This document shows, one piece after another, positions 20,815 through 31,527 of a DNA stretch of 64,000 nt. The notes under the pieces were generated by a model. The model did not search any database. It was not told the DNA's origin and saw only the letters and a program-made list of their open reading frames with translations. Position numbers and translations under genes: made by a program. Each line of letters starts with the position of its first letter. Positions within the stretch are counted from its first letter, which is position 1. Origin of the DNA: an uncultured Pelagibacteraceae bacterium (GTDB taxonomy: Bacteria > Pseudomonadota > Alphaproteobacteria > Pelagibacterales > Pelagibacteraceae); NCBI GenBank assembly GCA_902576815.1, contig CACGWQ010000004.1, positions 22,798 through 86,797 on the forward strand, written 5' to 3'.

Positions 20815-21623
20815 AACAATATTTAGTGATAGGTAAACCGATTGAACACTCGTTATCACCAGCACTTCATAATTATTGGATTAAGAGTAAAAATTTAGAA
20901 GCAATTTATGGAAAATTGGAAGCGCACGAAAGCGATTTGGCCGAAATATGTAAAAATCTAAGAGAAGGTAAAATAAATGGGTTAAATGTAACGATTCCCT
21001 ATAAAAAAACCATTATTCAGTACTTAGATGTCTTAAGTGAACACGCTCTAAAAACTCAATCCGTAAATACCATTACCATAAATAACGGAAATCTTGTAGG
21101 CCACAATACTGATATTGATGGTTTTGAATTAAGTTTAGAAAAAATAAATTATAATGTATGCAATAAGACAGCATTAATACTTGGGGCCGGAGGAGTTGTG
21201 CCCTCAATAATATATGTATTAAAAAAAATGAAGGTCGGTAAAATTTTAATTAGCAATAGAACAAAAAAAAATGCCGAATATATGAAGCAGTTTTTTGATG
21301 ATGTATCCATAATAAATTGGGGTGATATACCTAATTTTGATATAATTATTAACGCGACAAGCCTTGGCTTAAGACAAGGGGATAAGTTTGGAATTGATTT
21401 TAACCAAAAAGAGAAAAACAAATTATTTTATGATGTAATTTATAATCCTCATCCAACAGAATTTTCAAGAGCAGGAAAAATTTTTGGCAACAAGCTTGAG
21501 AACGGATTAAATATGTTTTTATTTCAAGCCCAAAAAGCATTTAATATTTGGCATAAAATCGAACCAGCAATTAACGACCAACTAAAGGAATTTTTAAAAA
21601 TAAATTATGAGATTAAAAAATAA
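20811..21623 (+). CDS. aroE: shikimate dehydrogenase
   Basis: VIGKPIEHSLSPALHN, GLNVTIPYKK, ILGAGGVVPSI, INATSLG. Confidence 0.96.
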   Translation: MKQYLVIGKPIEHSLSPALHNYWIKSKNLEAIYGKLEAHESDLAEICKNLREGKINGLNVTIPYKKTIIQYLDVLSEHALKTQSVNTITINNGNLVGHNTDIDGFELSLEKINYNVCNKTALILGAGGVVPSIIYVLKKMKVGKILISNRTKKNAEYMKQFFDDVSIINWGDIPNFDIIINATSLGLRQGDKFGIDFNQKEKNKLFYDVIYNPHPTEFSRAGKIFGNKLENGLNMFLFQAQKAFNIWHKIEPAINDQLKEFLKINYEIKK

Positions 21624-22347
21624 AATTGCAATTATTACTGGGGCAGCATCAGGATTTGGGAAAGGAATTGCAGAAAAATTCTCAAATGAAGGCGCAAAAC
21701 TAATACTAGTAGATATAAATAAAAAACTATTAAAGAATGTTGCTAAAAATTTATCTCAAGATTATTTTGTCGCTGATGTATCGAGTAATGATAATTTTAA
21801 ATCCTTGCTAATCTATAGTTATAAGAAATATAAATCAGTAGATATAGTGGTAAACAACGCTGGTATAACTCACAACCCAAAACCAATGGAAAGTGTAACT
21901 GAAAAAGAATTCGATAAAGTTTTCAACGTTAATTCGAAATCTGTTTATTTCTGTGGAAAATATTTTGTACCTAAAATGAAAAAAAGTAAAAAAGGAGTTA
22001 TTTTAAACGTTGCTTCAACGGCAGGAATATCACCTAGACCTAAGTTAAACTGGTATAATGCAAGCAAGGGATGGATGATTACTGCCACTAAAGCAATGGC
22101 AATAGAATTAGCACCTTATAAAGTTAGAGTAAATGCAATAGCGCCAGTTGCAGGACAAACACCTTTATTAAAATCATTTATGGGCGGTAGTTCTCAAGGT
22201 AAAATAAAGGCTTTCTTGTCAACAATTCCATTAGGTAGATTTTCAAATCCACAAGATATGGGAAATGCAGCCTGTTTTTTGTGCTCTGATGAAGCAAGCA
22301 TGGTTACAGGAGCTATACTTGAAGTTGACGGTGGCAGATGTATTTAA
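21607..22347 (+). CDS. SDR-family oxidoreductase (FabG-like)
   Basis: ITGAASGFGKGIA, NNAGIT, YNASKG. Confidence 0.95.
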   Translation: MRLKNKIAIITGAASGFGKGIAEKFSNEGAKLILVDINKKLLKNVAKNLSQDYFVADVSSNDNFKSLLIYSYKKYKSVDIVVNNAGITHNPKPMESVTEKEFDKVFNVNSKSVYFCGKYFVPKMKKSKKGVILNVASTAGISPRPKLNWYNASKGWMITATKAMAIELAPYKVRVNAIAPVAGQTPLLKSFMGGSSQGKIKAFLSTIPLGRFSNPQDMGNAACFLCSDEASMVTGAILEVDGGRCI

Positions 22348-22363
22348 TTAATTTTATAATAAA

Positions 22364-22951
22364 ATGATTAGAATTTGTGTTATAGGAGGCATAGGATCTG
22401 GTAAAACATTTGTCTCAAAATTATTTAGATTTCCAGTTTTTAATGCAGATGATGAGGTCAGAAATATTTATAAAAAAAATAAGGAATGCTTTAAAAAATT
22501 AAAACAAAAATTGCCAAGCTATATTAAATCTTTTCCTATTAAAAAAACTGAGTTAACAAAGGCTGTTATTGCAAGGAAATCAAACCTTAAAACTATTTCT
22601 TCAATAGTTCATCCCTTAGTCAGAAAAAAAATGAAGATTTTTATTAATAAGAATAAAAATACAAAATATATAGTATTGGATGTCCCTTTAATTTTAGAAA
22701 ATAAATTGAACAAAAAGGGAGATATATTAATATTTGTAAAAACAAGCCCAAAAAAAATATTAAATAGGTTAAATAAAAGGTCTAATTTTAATAAAAATAT
22801 TTTTCGAAAATTAATTAATAACCAGATGAGTTTGCAAAAAAAAATTAAACTATCAAATTATATAATTGAAAATAATTTCCCACCAGATACGGTAAAAAAA
22901 AAAGTAATACTTCTAAAAAAGAAAATAATGCATGAAAGAAATTGTTCTTGA
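22364..22951 (+). CDS. coaE: dephospho-CoA kinase
   Basis: CVIGGIGSGKTFVSKLF, HPLVRKKM, VLDVPLILE. Confidence 0.9.
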   Translation: MIRICVIGGIGSGKTFVSKLFRFPVFNADDEVRNIYKKNKECFKKLKQKLPSYIKSFPIKKTELTKAVIARKSNLKTISSIVHPLVRKKMKIFINKNKNTKYIVLDVPLILENKLNKKGDILIFVKTSPKKILNRLNKRSNFNKNIFRKLINNQMSLQKKIKLSNYIIENNFPPDTVKKKVILLKKKIMHERNCS

Positions 22952-23603
22952 TACTGAAACAACAGGCTTATCTTTAAAAGATGGTCATCGAATAGTAGAA
23001 ATAGGATGCATTGAATTGGATAATTTAGTTATAAGTAAAAATGTGTTTCATACCTATTTAAACCCAGAAAGGAAAGTATCTGAAAAAGCTTTTAATGTTC
23101 ATGGTTATTCAGATAATTTTCTTTCAAATAAGAAAAAATTTTATGAAGTTGTAGATGATTTTCTTGATTTTATAGAAAATAAAAAATTAGTTATACATAA
23201 TGCAGATTTTGACATAGCTTTTTTAAATAACGAACTAACAATTGCAGGAAAAAAAAAAATTGATATTGCAAATGTTGTTGATACTCTTGAAATAGCAAGA
23301 AATAAATATCCAGGATCTGGTAACAGTCTTGATGCACTTTGTAAAAGATACAGGATAGATAATTCACGAAGAACAAAGCATACAGCTTTAATTGATTGTG
23401 AATTACTGTCAAAAGTTTATATTAATTTACTTGATCAAAAATCACCAAAGTTAAATTTTAATAATAATGAGCTTTATAAAAAGAAAAATATAAATATTTC
23501 AAAGATAAATTACTCAAAAAAAATAATTTACCCATCGAAACAAGAATTAACTGATCATAGAAATTTCTTAGAAAAAAACTTGAAAAAAAACTTTTTTAAT
23601 TAA
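22932..23603 (+). CDS. dnaQ: DNA polymerase III subunit epsilon
   Basis: EIVLDTETTGLSLKDGHRIVEIGCIEL, HNADFDIAFLN, HTALIDCELL. Confidence 0.96.
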   Translation: MKEIVLDTETTGLSLKDGHRIVEIGCIELDNLVISKNVFHTYLNPERKVSEKAFNVHGYSDNFLSNKKKFYEVVDDFLDFIENKKLVIHNADFDIAFLNNELTIAGKKKIDIANVVDTLEIARNKYPGSGNSLDALCKRYRIDNSRRTKHTALIDCELLSKVYINLLDQKSPKLNFNNNELYKKKNINISKINYSKKIIYPSKQELTDHRNFLEKNLKKNFFN

Positions 23604-24021
23604 ATTTTTTTTTATATAGCTTTTCAAAGTCTAGCTTTTTTTTAAATTGTATATCTGGAAAACCACTATATTTTATAATATTGAGTAAAATATTTTCTAA
23701 TTCTTTGTAAATCTCAATTTGGACATCACATAATATTATTTTTTCCAATTCATTTTTATCTTTTAAGTTTTTTTCTATTTTAATAACTGTTGCGTAGACA
23801 ATTTGAAAAAAAACTTCTTTTTTTTTAATTTCTTTATCGTGGTATGTTAATTTTGTATTTATTTCTATCATTTTATTCTTTAAAGGTTTTGATGAAATAT
23901 CTAGATCAAGTTTGTATTTTAAAATTCTTTCCTTAGCGATTAATAATGCTTCAGGATCTTTTACCTCAGCTGATAAATCATTAATATACTTTAAAATTAT
24001 TCTGTACTTTTTTTCACTCAT
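23596..24021 (-). CDS. SecB-like protein-export chaperone
   Basis: Size and motif pattern (IKYINDLSAEV…) plus dnaQ-secB-fxsA type synteny seen in alphaproteobacteria. Confidence 0.65.
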   Translation of the reverse strand: MSEKKYRIILKYINDLSAEVKDPEALLIAKERILKYKLDLDISSKPLKNKMIEINTKLTYHDKEIKKKEVFFQIVYATVIKIEKNLKDKNELEKIILCDVQIEIYKELENILLNIIKYSGFPDIQFKKKLDFEKLYKKKFN

Positions 24022-24431
24022 TTATCATCAATATCTTCGTATTCACCTTCTATAAATTTTTTGTTTTTTTCTGTATCATTTTTTTTTATTTTTTTTGAAA
24101 ATAATTTAATTATTAATTTTCTTGTAAAAGGGATAATCAATACAATACCTATTATATCAGTAGCAAAACCTGGAAGTATTAATAAAATCGAAGCTACAGC
24201 AAGTGCAGCACCTGAGATAATTTCATAGATCGGTATTAAGTTATTAATCAAGTTTTTAGTGGCTGATTTAAGGGTATTTATTCCCTCAAATTTTGCGTAA
24301 CTAACACCCAAGACTGCAGTTATAAGAATTAATAAAATAGTATTAAAAGCCCCAATCTTTGCTCCTATTTTTATAAAAAGATATATCTCCAGCATTGGTA
24401 TTCCTATTATAAGCAATAAAAGTGTGTTCAT
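24018..24431 (-). CDS. FxsA family membrane protein
   Basis: PMLEIYLFIKIGAKIGAFNTILLILITAVLGV…LILPGFATDIIGIVLIIPFTR. Confidence 0.9.
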   Translation of the reverse strand: MNTLLLLIIGIPMLEIYLFIKIGAKIGAFNTILLILITAVLGVSYAKFEGINTLKSATKNLINNLIPIYEIISGAALAVASILLILPGFATDIIGIVLIIPFTRKLIIKLFSKKIKKNDTEKNKKFIEGEYEDIDDK

Positions 24432-24488
24432 TTGTCTATAATCTAATTACCCTGTTGAAATTTGACATATAGTAAATATTATCATCTT

Positions 24489-25076
24489 ATGAATTATAGT
24501 TTCGAATATATAGATATAATACTTTTAGCAATGATTGCAGGGTTTATTTTCTTAAGGTTAAGAGGAATTTTAGGAAAAAAGACTGGTTTTGAAGAAGATA
24601 TTAATGCAAGTTTCCCTCATGAAGCTCCTCCAGCACAAACAAAAACCCAAATTAATGAGAAAAACTTTGATGAAAGCGCAAAAAATGAATTTTTAAAAGG
24701 TGCTAAGATTGCCTATGAATCAATTATTACAAGTTTTTCAAATGGTAAATTAATAGATATCAAAAACTTATTAAGCAAAGATGTTCATGACCAATTTGAA
24801 GATGCTCTAAAAGAGAGGAAGAATAAATTATTGAAATCAGAAACTACATTCATAGGAATAAATTCTGCGATTATAAAAGAACACCAGCAAAATAAAAATA
24901 TGTTAGAAGTTACAGTTGAATTTGTAAGCGAAATAATTTCGTGTGTTAAAGATAAAGAGAATAAAGTCATAAATGGAGACCCTCAGAAAATTAAAAAAGT
25001 TCACGATATGTGGAAATTTTCAAAGGACACGACATCTTCAAATCCAAACTGGCTTTTAATTGATACTCAGGCTTGA
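24489..25076 (+). CDS. Tim44/TimA-like domain protein
   Basis: FLKGAKIAYESIITSFSNGKLIDIKNLLSKDVHDQFEDAL…; likely start ATG 24489 rather than 24462. Confidence 0.85.
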   Translation: MNYSFEYIDIILLAMIAGFIFLRLRGILGKKTGFEEDINASFPHEAPPAQTKTQINEKNFDESAKNEFLKGAKIAYESIITSFSNGKLIDIKNLLSKDVHDQFEDALKERKNKLLKSETTFIGINSAIIKEHQQNKNMLEVTVEFVSEIISCVKDKENKVINGDPQKIKKVHDMWKFSKDTTSSNPNWLLIDTQA

Positions 25077-25486
25077 CAGATAAGCTATCAGATAAAGATA
25101 AAAAAGATTGGCAAAATTTTTTAAATAGCGCAGATCATATTTACTCAAAAGATAAAGAAGATATCCAAAAATCTGATATTTATGAAAAAAAAATAGATCT
25201 TCATGGATATTCTTTAGAGGATGCAAACAAGAAAATATATGAATTTATAAATTATTGTTACGAGAATAGGGTAAAAAAAATTGTCGTTATAACTGGAAAA
25301 GGTTTAAGATCAAAAAATTTAAGTGATCCATATCAATCTAAAGATTTAAGTATTCTCAAATATTCTGTACCTGAATTTATTAAGAATAATCCTGAGCTTA
25401 TGAAAAAAATTATTAAGATTGATTTTGATGCTATTAATAGTGTTTCAAAAGGAAGTTTTGATATATTTTTAAAAATTACAAAATAA
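25073..25486 (+). CDS. Smr-domain protein
   Basis: [19 protein letters not shown]…VITGKGLRS. Confidence 0.88.
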   Translation: MTDKLSDKDKKDWQNFLNSADHIYSKDKEDIQKSDIYEKKIDLHGYSLEDANKKIYEFINYCYENRVKKIVVITGKGLRSKNLSDPYQSKDLSILKYSVPEFIKNNPELMKKIIKIDFDAINSVSKGSFDIFLKITK

Positions 25487-26843
25487 ATTTAGATAAGTCA
25501 GTATCTTTAACTAATTCCCCAATGTTATCCTTAATGTATTTGCTGTCTACAGTAATCTTTTCTCCGGCTCTATCTGTTGCTGTAAAGCTGATTTCATCTA
25601 ATACTCTTTCAATTATTGTGTGCAATCTTCTTGCTCCAATATTTTCAACAGATAAATTAACTTCACTTGCTATATGAGCAATTGTATTAATGCCATCTTC
25701 TGTAAACTCTAAATCTACATTTTCAGTTTTCAAAAGAGCTTTGTATTGTTTTATTAAGCTGTTATCAGGCTCTTTTAAAATCCTAATAAAATCATCACTA
25801 TTTAATGCATCTAATTCAACCCTTATAGGAAGCCTACCTTGTAATTCAGGTAATAAATCTGATGGTTTAGCTAATTGGAATGCTCCAGATGCAATAAATA
25901 ATATATGATCAGTTTTTATAGGTCCATACTTAGTGCTAACAGTTGTACCCTCTATCAAAGGTAATAAATCCCTCTGTACACCTTCTCTAGATACATCGCC
26001 TCCAACTCTGTCAGTTCTTGCCGAGATTTTATCAATTTCATCTAAAAAGACGATACCATTATTTTCTGTTGAGTCTTTTGCTGATTTAATAATTTTATCC
26101 TGCTCTATCAGCTTATCAGATTCTTCATTTATCAAAATTTCGTGAGACTCTTTTACTGTCATTTTCTTTTTTTTTGGTTTTTGTCCCATGGATTTTCCAA
26201 GCATATCTGAGATATTAATCATACCCACATTAGCACCAGGCATACCTGGTATTTCAAATGATGGCATTTGATTAGATTCACTTACAGCAATCTCGATTTC
26301 GTTGTTATCTAGGTCTCCATCTCTTAATCTTTTTCTAAAACTCTCTCTAGTCGCAACACTTGCTTTATTACCAACCAAAGCATCTAAAACTCTATCTTCA
26401 GCCAGTTTTTGTGCTTGAGCATGAACTTCCTTTCTCTTTTTCACCTTTTCCATCGCGATTGCAATTTCTAAAAGGTCTCTAACGATTTGTTCTACATCAC
26501 GTCCAACATATCCAACTTCTGTAAATCTTGTTGCTTCAACTTTTACAAATGGTGCTTCTGCTAATTTAGACAATCTTCTAGATATTTCAGTTTTACCTAC
26601 TCCTGTTGGTCCAATCATTAAAATATTTTTTGGAAGAACTTCATCCTTCATTTCATCTTTTAAAGCTTGTCTTCTCCATCTATTTCTTAGTGCAATCGCA
26701 ACAGCTCTCTTAGCTTTATTCTGACCTACAACAAACCTATCTAATTCAGATACAATTTCTCTAGGAGATAATGAATTTGCTATTATTGTTTTTTCTTTTG
26801 TGACTTTCTCTTTCGGAAATGATGCTATATTTGAATTTTCCAT
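25476..26843 (-). CDS. hslU: HslU ATPase subunit
   Basis: [43 protein letters not shown]. Confidence 0.98.
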   Translation of the reverse strand: MENSNIASFPKEKVTKEKTIIANSLSPREIVSELDRFVVGQNKAKRAVAIALRNRWRRQALKDEMKDEVLPKNILMIGPTGVGKTEISRRLSKLAEAPFVKVEATRFTEVGYVGRDVEQIVRDLLEIAIAMEKVKKRKEVHAQAQKLAEDRVLDALVGNKASVATRESFRKRLRDGDLDNNEIEIAVSESNQMPSFEIPGMPGANVGMINISDMLGKSMGQKPKKKKMTVKESHEILINEESDKLIEQDKIIKSAKDSTENNGIVFLDEIDKISARTDRVGGDVSREGVQRDLLPLIEGTTVSTKYGPIKTDHILFIASGAFQLAKPSDLLPELQGRLPIRVELDALNSDDFIRILKEPDNSLIKQYKALLKTENVDLEFTEDGINTIAHIASEVNLSVENIGARRLHTIIERVLDEISFTATDRAGEKITVDSKYIKDNIGELVKDTDLSKFIL

Positions 26844-27358
26844 TAAATTTTCTCCACATTAAGATTATCATTTGTGAAGACACAGATTTCTGATGCAACC
26901 TTAATTGATTTCTTAGCTATTTCTTCAGCAGACATATCTGTATCAATTAAAACTTTTGCTGCTGCTAAAGCATAATTTCCGCCTGAGCCAATTCCAATAA
27001 CATCACCTTCAGGTTCCAAAACATCACCTGTTCCAGAAATTATAAAACTTTTTTCTTTGTCACCTATTGCCATTAAGGCTTCTAATCTTCTTAAATACTT
27101 ATCAGTTCTCCAATCTTTGGCTAATTCTACAGCAGCTCTTGTCAAGTTTCCTGCATGCTTTTCTAATTTGGACTCTAATCTTTCAAATAGAGTTAGTGCA
27201 TCTGCTGTTGATCCTGCAAATCCTGCAATCACATTTCTTTTCTCAATTTTACGAACTTTGTTAGCAGTTTTCTTAATAACTGTGTTACCCATGCTAACTT
27301 GACCATCACTAGCCACAACTAGGTCATTATTTTTTCTTACAAGTACAATTGTTGTCAT
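26843..27358 (-). CDS. hslV: HslV peptidase subunit
   Basis: [35 protein letters not shown]. Confidence 0.97.
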   Translation of the reverse strand: MTTIVLVRKNNDLVVASDGQVSMGNTVIKKTANKVRKIEKRNVIAGFAGSTADALTLFERLESKLEKHAGNLTRAAVELAKDWRTDKYLRRLEALMAIGDKEKSFIISGTGDVLEPEGDVIGIGSGGNYALAAAKVLIDTDMSAEEIAKKSIKVASEICVFTNDNLNVEKI

Positions 27359-27448
27359 GGAGTATAAATGGATATGAATTTAAATAGTTCAAGCCCAGGT
27401 TTAGTATTATTGATATAATCAAAAATACCTATATACCTAAATTAAATT

Positions 27449-28039
27449 ATGAAAAGAAAAGCAAAAATAGCTAGAAAAACAAAAGAAACTAATATCAGTG
27501 TGGATCTTAATATTGATGGCAAAGGTAAGTACAAAGTTGACACAGGAATAGGTTTTTTAGATCACATGCTTGAACAGTTATCCAAGCACTCATCAATGGA
27601 CTTAACTGTTAAAGCTAAAGGTGACACACACATAGATCTTCATCACACAACTGAAGATACAGGTATTGCTATTGGAGAATGCTTAAAAAAAGCATCAAAA
27701 AAATTTGTAGGTATTAAAAGATATGCTCATATTTTATTACCAATGGACGAAACATTAACAAGAGTTGCAATAGATGTCTCAAACAGACCTTATTTAATTT
27801 GGAATGTGAAATTAAAAGTTGAAAAACTTGGTGAGATGGACACAGAATTATTTAAAGAGTGGTTTCAAGCATTTTCACAAGCTGCTGGAATTACTTTACA
27901 TGTTGAAAATATATATGGTGATAATAGTCACCACATTATAGAGTCTTGTTACAAAGGTCTGGCTAGAACTTTAAGAGCCGCATTAGAATTGGACCCAAGA
28001 AACAAAAGTACAGTTCCTTCGACAAAAGGATCTTTATAA
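27449..28039 (+). CDS. hisB: imidazoleglycerol-phosphate dehydratase
   Basis: [35 protein letters not shown]. Confidence 0.97.
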   Translation: MKRKAKIARKTKETNISVDLNIDGKGKYKVDTGIGFLDHMLEQLSKHSSMDLTVKAKGDTHIDLHHTTEDTGIAIGECLKKASKKFVGIKRYAHILLPMDETLTRVAIDVSNRPYLIWNVKLKVEKLGEMDTELFKEWFQAFSQAAGITLHVENIYGDNSHHIIESCYKGLARTLRAALELDPRNKSTVPSTKGSL

Positions 28040-28044
28040 GGTTA

Positions 28045-28671
28045 ATGGACGTCACAATTGTTGACTATAAATCTGGTAATATCAGTTCTGTAATTAACTC
28101 CTTTAAGGAAGTTGCCAAAGATAAAGTTAATATCGAAATAACTTCAGATTTAAATAAAATTAAATCAAGCGATAAAGTAGTTTTACCAGGGCAGGGCTCA
28201 TTCAAGAGCTGCGTAGATGGTTTAAGTGGCATAAAGGGCTTAATAGATACTCTAAGTGAATTTGCATTAAATAATAAAAAACCACTTTTAGGTATTTGTG
28301 TAGGTCTTCAAATGTTTGCTGATGTTGGCTATGAGGAAGTTGAGACAAAAGGATTAGGTTGGATTTCTGGCAAAGTATCTAAAATTGATAATCAAAATGG
28401 AAAATATAAACTACCACATATTGGTTGGAACCAAATTAATATCGTCAAAGAAAGTAAAATTTTAAAAAATGTAGAAAATAACTCTCATATGTATTTTGTT
28501 CATAGTTATGAATTTATACCAAATGACAATTTAGTTACTGCTGCAACAACTGATTATTCATCTAAAATAGTTTGTGCAGTTGAGAAAGAGAATATATTTG
28601 GAACGCAGTTTCATCCAGAAAAGAGTGACAGTATAGGATTAAAAATTATCAAAAATTTTCTAGACTTATAA
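28045..28671 (+). CDS. hisH: imidazole glycerol phosphate synthase subunit HisH
   Basis: VDYKSGNISSV, PLLGICVGLQMF, FGTQFHPEKS. Confidence 0.97.
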   Translation: MDVTIVDYKSGNISSVINSFKEVAKDKVNIEITSDLNKIKSSDKVVLPGQGSFKSCVDGLSGIKGLIDTLSEFALNNKKPLLGICVGLQMFADVGYEEVETKGLGWISGKVSKIDNQNGKYKLPHIGWNQINIVKESKILKNVENNSHMYFVHSYEFIPNDNLVTAATTDYSSKIVCAVEKENIFGTQFHPEKSDSIGLKIIKNFLDL

Positions 28672-28673
28672 TT

Positions 28674-29147
28674 ATGGATAATAAAGGGTTTACATTAATT
28701 GAGTTATTGGTTGTAGTTTCGATCATTGGTATATTAGCTGCGGTAGGAGTAGTTGCTTACAGTGGATATACAGAGAGTGCAAAAAAAAAAATTTGTCAGG
28801 ATAATCACAGCAAAATTGTGAAAGCAATCATAGAAAAAAAAGCATTTTGTGAATTTGAAAATACCATAAAACTCAGGCAGTGGTATAGTGGACATAAACA
28901 GGGATCTGAATATAATTTTAAATGTTCTAATAGTTTTGAAAGTTTAGCTCAAAATGTTGGTATTGATATGACAAATTATCTTAAAAATGTTTATAGCCCT
29001 AAGGATCATTGGGGTTATTCTTGGATGGGTAACAGCGGAACTCCTACGACAAATGGCCAATCTTTTTATTACACCAATAATAATTCTATTAGAATTAGAA
29101 CATTATGCAATAACGAGGTCACTGAAACAACTATAAATGGCAATTAA
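28674..29147 (+). CDS. type IV pilin/pseudopilin-like protein
   Basis: Prepilin motif NKG^FTLIELLVVVSIIGILAAVGVVAYSGY; Cys-containing C-terminal domain. Confidence 0.9.
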   Translation: MDNKGFTLIELLVVVSIIGILAAVGVVAYSGYTESAKKKICQDNHSKIVKAIIEKKAFCEFENTIKLRQWYSGHKQGSEYNFKCSNSFESLAQNVGIDMTNYLKNVYSPKDHWGYSWMGNSGTPTTNGQSFYYTNNNSIRIRTLCNNEVTETTINGN

Positions 29148-29866
29148 TGAAAATATTTCCAGCAATTGATATTAAAGATAAAAAGTGCGTTAGGTTAATT
29201 AAAGGAGATTTTGAAAATAAAACTGAATATGAAATGTCACCAGTCGAACAAGCGGGAAAATATGAAGAAAGAGGTTTTAAAAATTTGCATATAGTTGATT
29301 TGGATGGTGCATTAACTGGGGAGCCAATTAATACTGATATTATTCAAGATATTATTGGAAAATTTGACCTTAAAATAGAAGTAGGAGGTGGTGTAAGAAA
29401 TTTTGAGACTATTCAAAAATACATTGATGCTGGTGTTGAAAAAGTAATTTTGGGTAGTGCTGCTATAAAAGATAGAAGATTTTTAGAGGAAGCTTGTAAT
29501 AAATTTCAAAACCAAATTGCACTAGGTTTGGATGCAAAAGATGGTCATCTTGCTATTTCTGGCTGGACTGAAGAGTCGGATAAATTAACAACAGAATATT
29601 TAAAAAAAGTAAATGATTACGGAGTTAGTAGGATCATTTATACAGATATAAATAGAGATGGAACCAAGCAAACTCCAAATTTTGAGGAAACTCAAAAAGT
29701 GGCAGATATTTCAAATTGTCCAGTAGTTATATCTGGTGGTGTTTCGTCAATTAATGACATTAAAAAAGCTAAAAATTTAAATAATATTGAAGGTGTTATA
29801 GTCGGAAAAGCTATATACGATGGTGACATAAAGTTAGACGAGCTTGTAAAAGAAATAGATGCTTAA
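29147..29866 (+). CDS. hisA: HisA isomerase
   Basis: [27 protein letters not shown]. Confidence 0.97.
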   Translation: MKIFPAIDIKDKKCVRLIKGDFENKTEYEMSPVEQAGKYEERGFKNLHIVDLDGALTGEPINTDIIQDIIGKFDLKIEVGGGVRNFETIQKYIDAGVEKVILGSAAIKDRRFLEEACNKFQNQIALGLDAKDGHLAISGWTEESDKLTTEYLKKVNDYGVSRIIYTDINRDGTKQTPNFEETQKVADISNCPVVISGGVSSINDIKKAKNLNNIEGVIVGKAIYDGDIKLDELVKEIDA

Positions 29867-30611
29867 AAATAGAATTATACCTTGTTTAGATGTTAAAAAT
29901 GGTCGTGTTGTAAAAGGTATTAATTTTGTAGATCTGAAAGATGCTGGAGATCCTGTGGAACAAGCAAAAATTTATAGCGATGGCGGTGCAGATGAAATTT
30001 GCTTTTTAGACATCACAGCTTCAAATGAAAATAGAGACACTATTTATGAAGTAGTAGAGAAAACTTCTAAGAAATGTTTTGTTCCTTTAACAGTAGGTGG
30101 TGGTGTTAGAAGTATTGATGATATTAATAAATTGCTTAATTGTGGGGCTGATAAAGTATCAATCAATACAGCAGCTGTTCAAAATTCAAAAGTAGTTGAG
30201 GATAGTTCTAGAAAATTTGGATCACAGTGCATTGTTGTTGCAATTGATGCAAAGAGAAAAGACGATGGATGGGAAATCTTTACCCATGGGGGAAGAAATC
30301 CAACTGGCATAAATGCGTTAGTATTTGCATCAAAAATGGAAAAATGTGGTGCTGGCGAGTTATTAGTGACCTCTATGGATAAGGATGGAACTCAGTCTGG
30401 ATATGACATTGAGTTAATGCAAAAGATATCATCAATGGTCAATATTCCAGTTATTGCATCAGGTGGAGTTGGTACATTAGATCATTTAGTAGATGGAATA
30501 AAATCAGGTGCTAGCGCTGTTTTAGCTGCATCTATATTTCACTATGGTACTTATTCAGTAAATGAAGCAAAGCAATATTTGGCTTCAAAAGATATACCTG
30601 TTAGGATTTAG
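29859..30611 (+). CDS. hisF: imidazole glycerol phosphate synthase subunit HisF
   Basis: [34 protein letters not shown]. Confidence 0.98.
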   Translation: MLKNRIIPCLDVKNGRVVKGINFVDLKDAGDPVEQAKIYSDGGADEICFLDITASNENRDTIYEVVEKTSKKCFVPLTVGGGVRSIDDINKLLNCGADKVSINTAAVQNSKVVEDSSRKFGSQCIVVAIDAKRKDDGWEIFTHGGRNPTGINALVFASKMEKCGAGELLVTSMDKDGTQSGYDIELMQKISSMVNIPVIASGGVGTLDHLVDGIKSGASAVLAASIFHYGTYSVNEAKQYLASKDIPVRI

Positions 30612-30612
30612 T

Positions 30613-30885
30613 ATGTTAAAGATTTTAGAAGATCTCGTTAGCCTTGCAAGAGAGCGAAAAAGCAATCCTGTTGAAGGATCATACACTAATAAGCTCCTAG
30701 AAGATCAATTTTTAGCGAAAGAAAAGTTATTAGAAGAAATAAATGAATTAATAGAAGCTGTAAAGCAAGACTCAAACAAAATTCATGAAGCAGCAGATGT
30801 TTTATATCACTTAATTATGTATCTTGAAAAAAGCGGTATAAAAATTGAAGAAGTAATGGAAGAACTGAATAGTCGAAAGAAATAA
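30613..30885 (+). CDS. hisE: phosphoribosyl-ATP diphosphatase
   Basis: EKLLEEINELIEAVKQD…EAADVLYHLIMYL; start trimmed from 30562 to ATG 30613, just after hisF stop. Confidence 0.92.
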   Translation: MLKILEDLVSLARERKSNPVEGSYTNKLLEDQFLAKEKLLEEINELIEAVKQDSNKIHEAADVLYHLIMYLEKSGIKIEEVMEELNSRKK

Positions 30886-30887
30886 TT

Positions 30888-31031
30888 ATGATGCAAGGTT
30901 ATATAAATTGGGAAAAAAGGCAAATTCAGTGGTGGAAGAAAAAACTTGGAGTATCCGGGCACGAACTTGCTTGGATATCTTTCATTAAGGGAATTTTAGT
31001 AGGATTATTAGTTTACCATTTCTTTTTTTAA
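30888..31031 (+). CDS. small membrane protein, 47 aa (MMQGYINWEKRQIQWWKKKLGVSGHELAWISFIKGILVGLLVYHFFF)
   Basis: Manual translation; 2 nt after hisE stop; basic Trp-rich N-term then one hydrophobic segment; below ORF-track length cutoff. Confidence 0.7.
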   Translation: MMQGYINWEKRQIQWWKKKLGVSGHELAWISFIKGILVGLLVYHFFF

Positions 31032-31079
31032 ACATTATTAAGACTAATTAATAACAATTAAATTTATAAAAAAAATAAT

Positions 31080-31448
31080 ATGAGATTATTGTTAATTTTT
31101 CTTATATTCCCAACGTTACTTTATGCAGACCAAGGAGTGAATATTTCATGTGTTAACATGAAAAATTTATTAGAAAAAAATCCAAGAACACATAAGTTTA
31201 AATTTGATGTGGTGACATTCCAGTATTTTGACCAAAATAAAAATTCATTTGTAGAAGTAGCTAATAAGAATATGATCATCAAAGAAGATTTCTTCGCAGC
31301 AAGGTTTCCAGAATATGAATTAGGTTTTCAAATTAATGTATTTGAAGATGATAAAAAGCCTATTATGTCTATGTCAAAATACGATTATAGAAATAATATA
31401 TTCTTAGAACATTATATTTGTGATGTTCAAGTTGCTAATATAAATTAA
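31080..31448 (+). CDS. hypothetical secreted protein with signal peptide
   Basis: MRLLLIFLIFPTLLYADQ signal sequence. Confidence 0.7.
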   Translation: MRLLLIFLIFPTLLYADQGVNISCVNMKNLLEKNPRTHKFKFDVVTFQYFDQNKNSFVEVANKNMIIKEDFFAARFPEYELGFQINVFEDDKKPIMSMSKYDYRNNIFLEHYICDVQVANIN

Positions 31449-31460
31449 ATTATATATAAT
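31432..31460 (+). promoter_or_regulatory. sigma70-type promoter TTGCTA-N17-TATAAT
   Basis: -35 TTGCTA 31432-31437; -10 TATAAT 31455-31460; spacer 17 bp; places +1 at about the first base of the riboswitch P1 stem. Confidence 0.65.
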
Positions 31461-31466
31461 ATCATT

Positions 31467-31524
31467 GTCCTGATTTAGAAAATAACTCTACTTGCTGGGA
31501 CTTTAAACATAATGCTAAAGGAGG
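31467..31524 (+). ncRNA. SAM-II/SAM-V-like riboswitch
   Basis: GUCCU(31467-71)/GGGAC(31497-501) P1; UGAUUUA in L1; CUCUACUUGC(31486-95) pseudoknots with GCUAAAGGAG(31514-23) containing the Shine-Dalgarno; ATG at 31528. Confidence 0.78.
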
Positions 31525-31527
31525 CAA

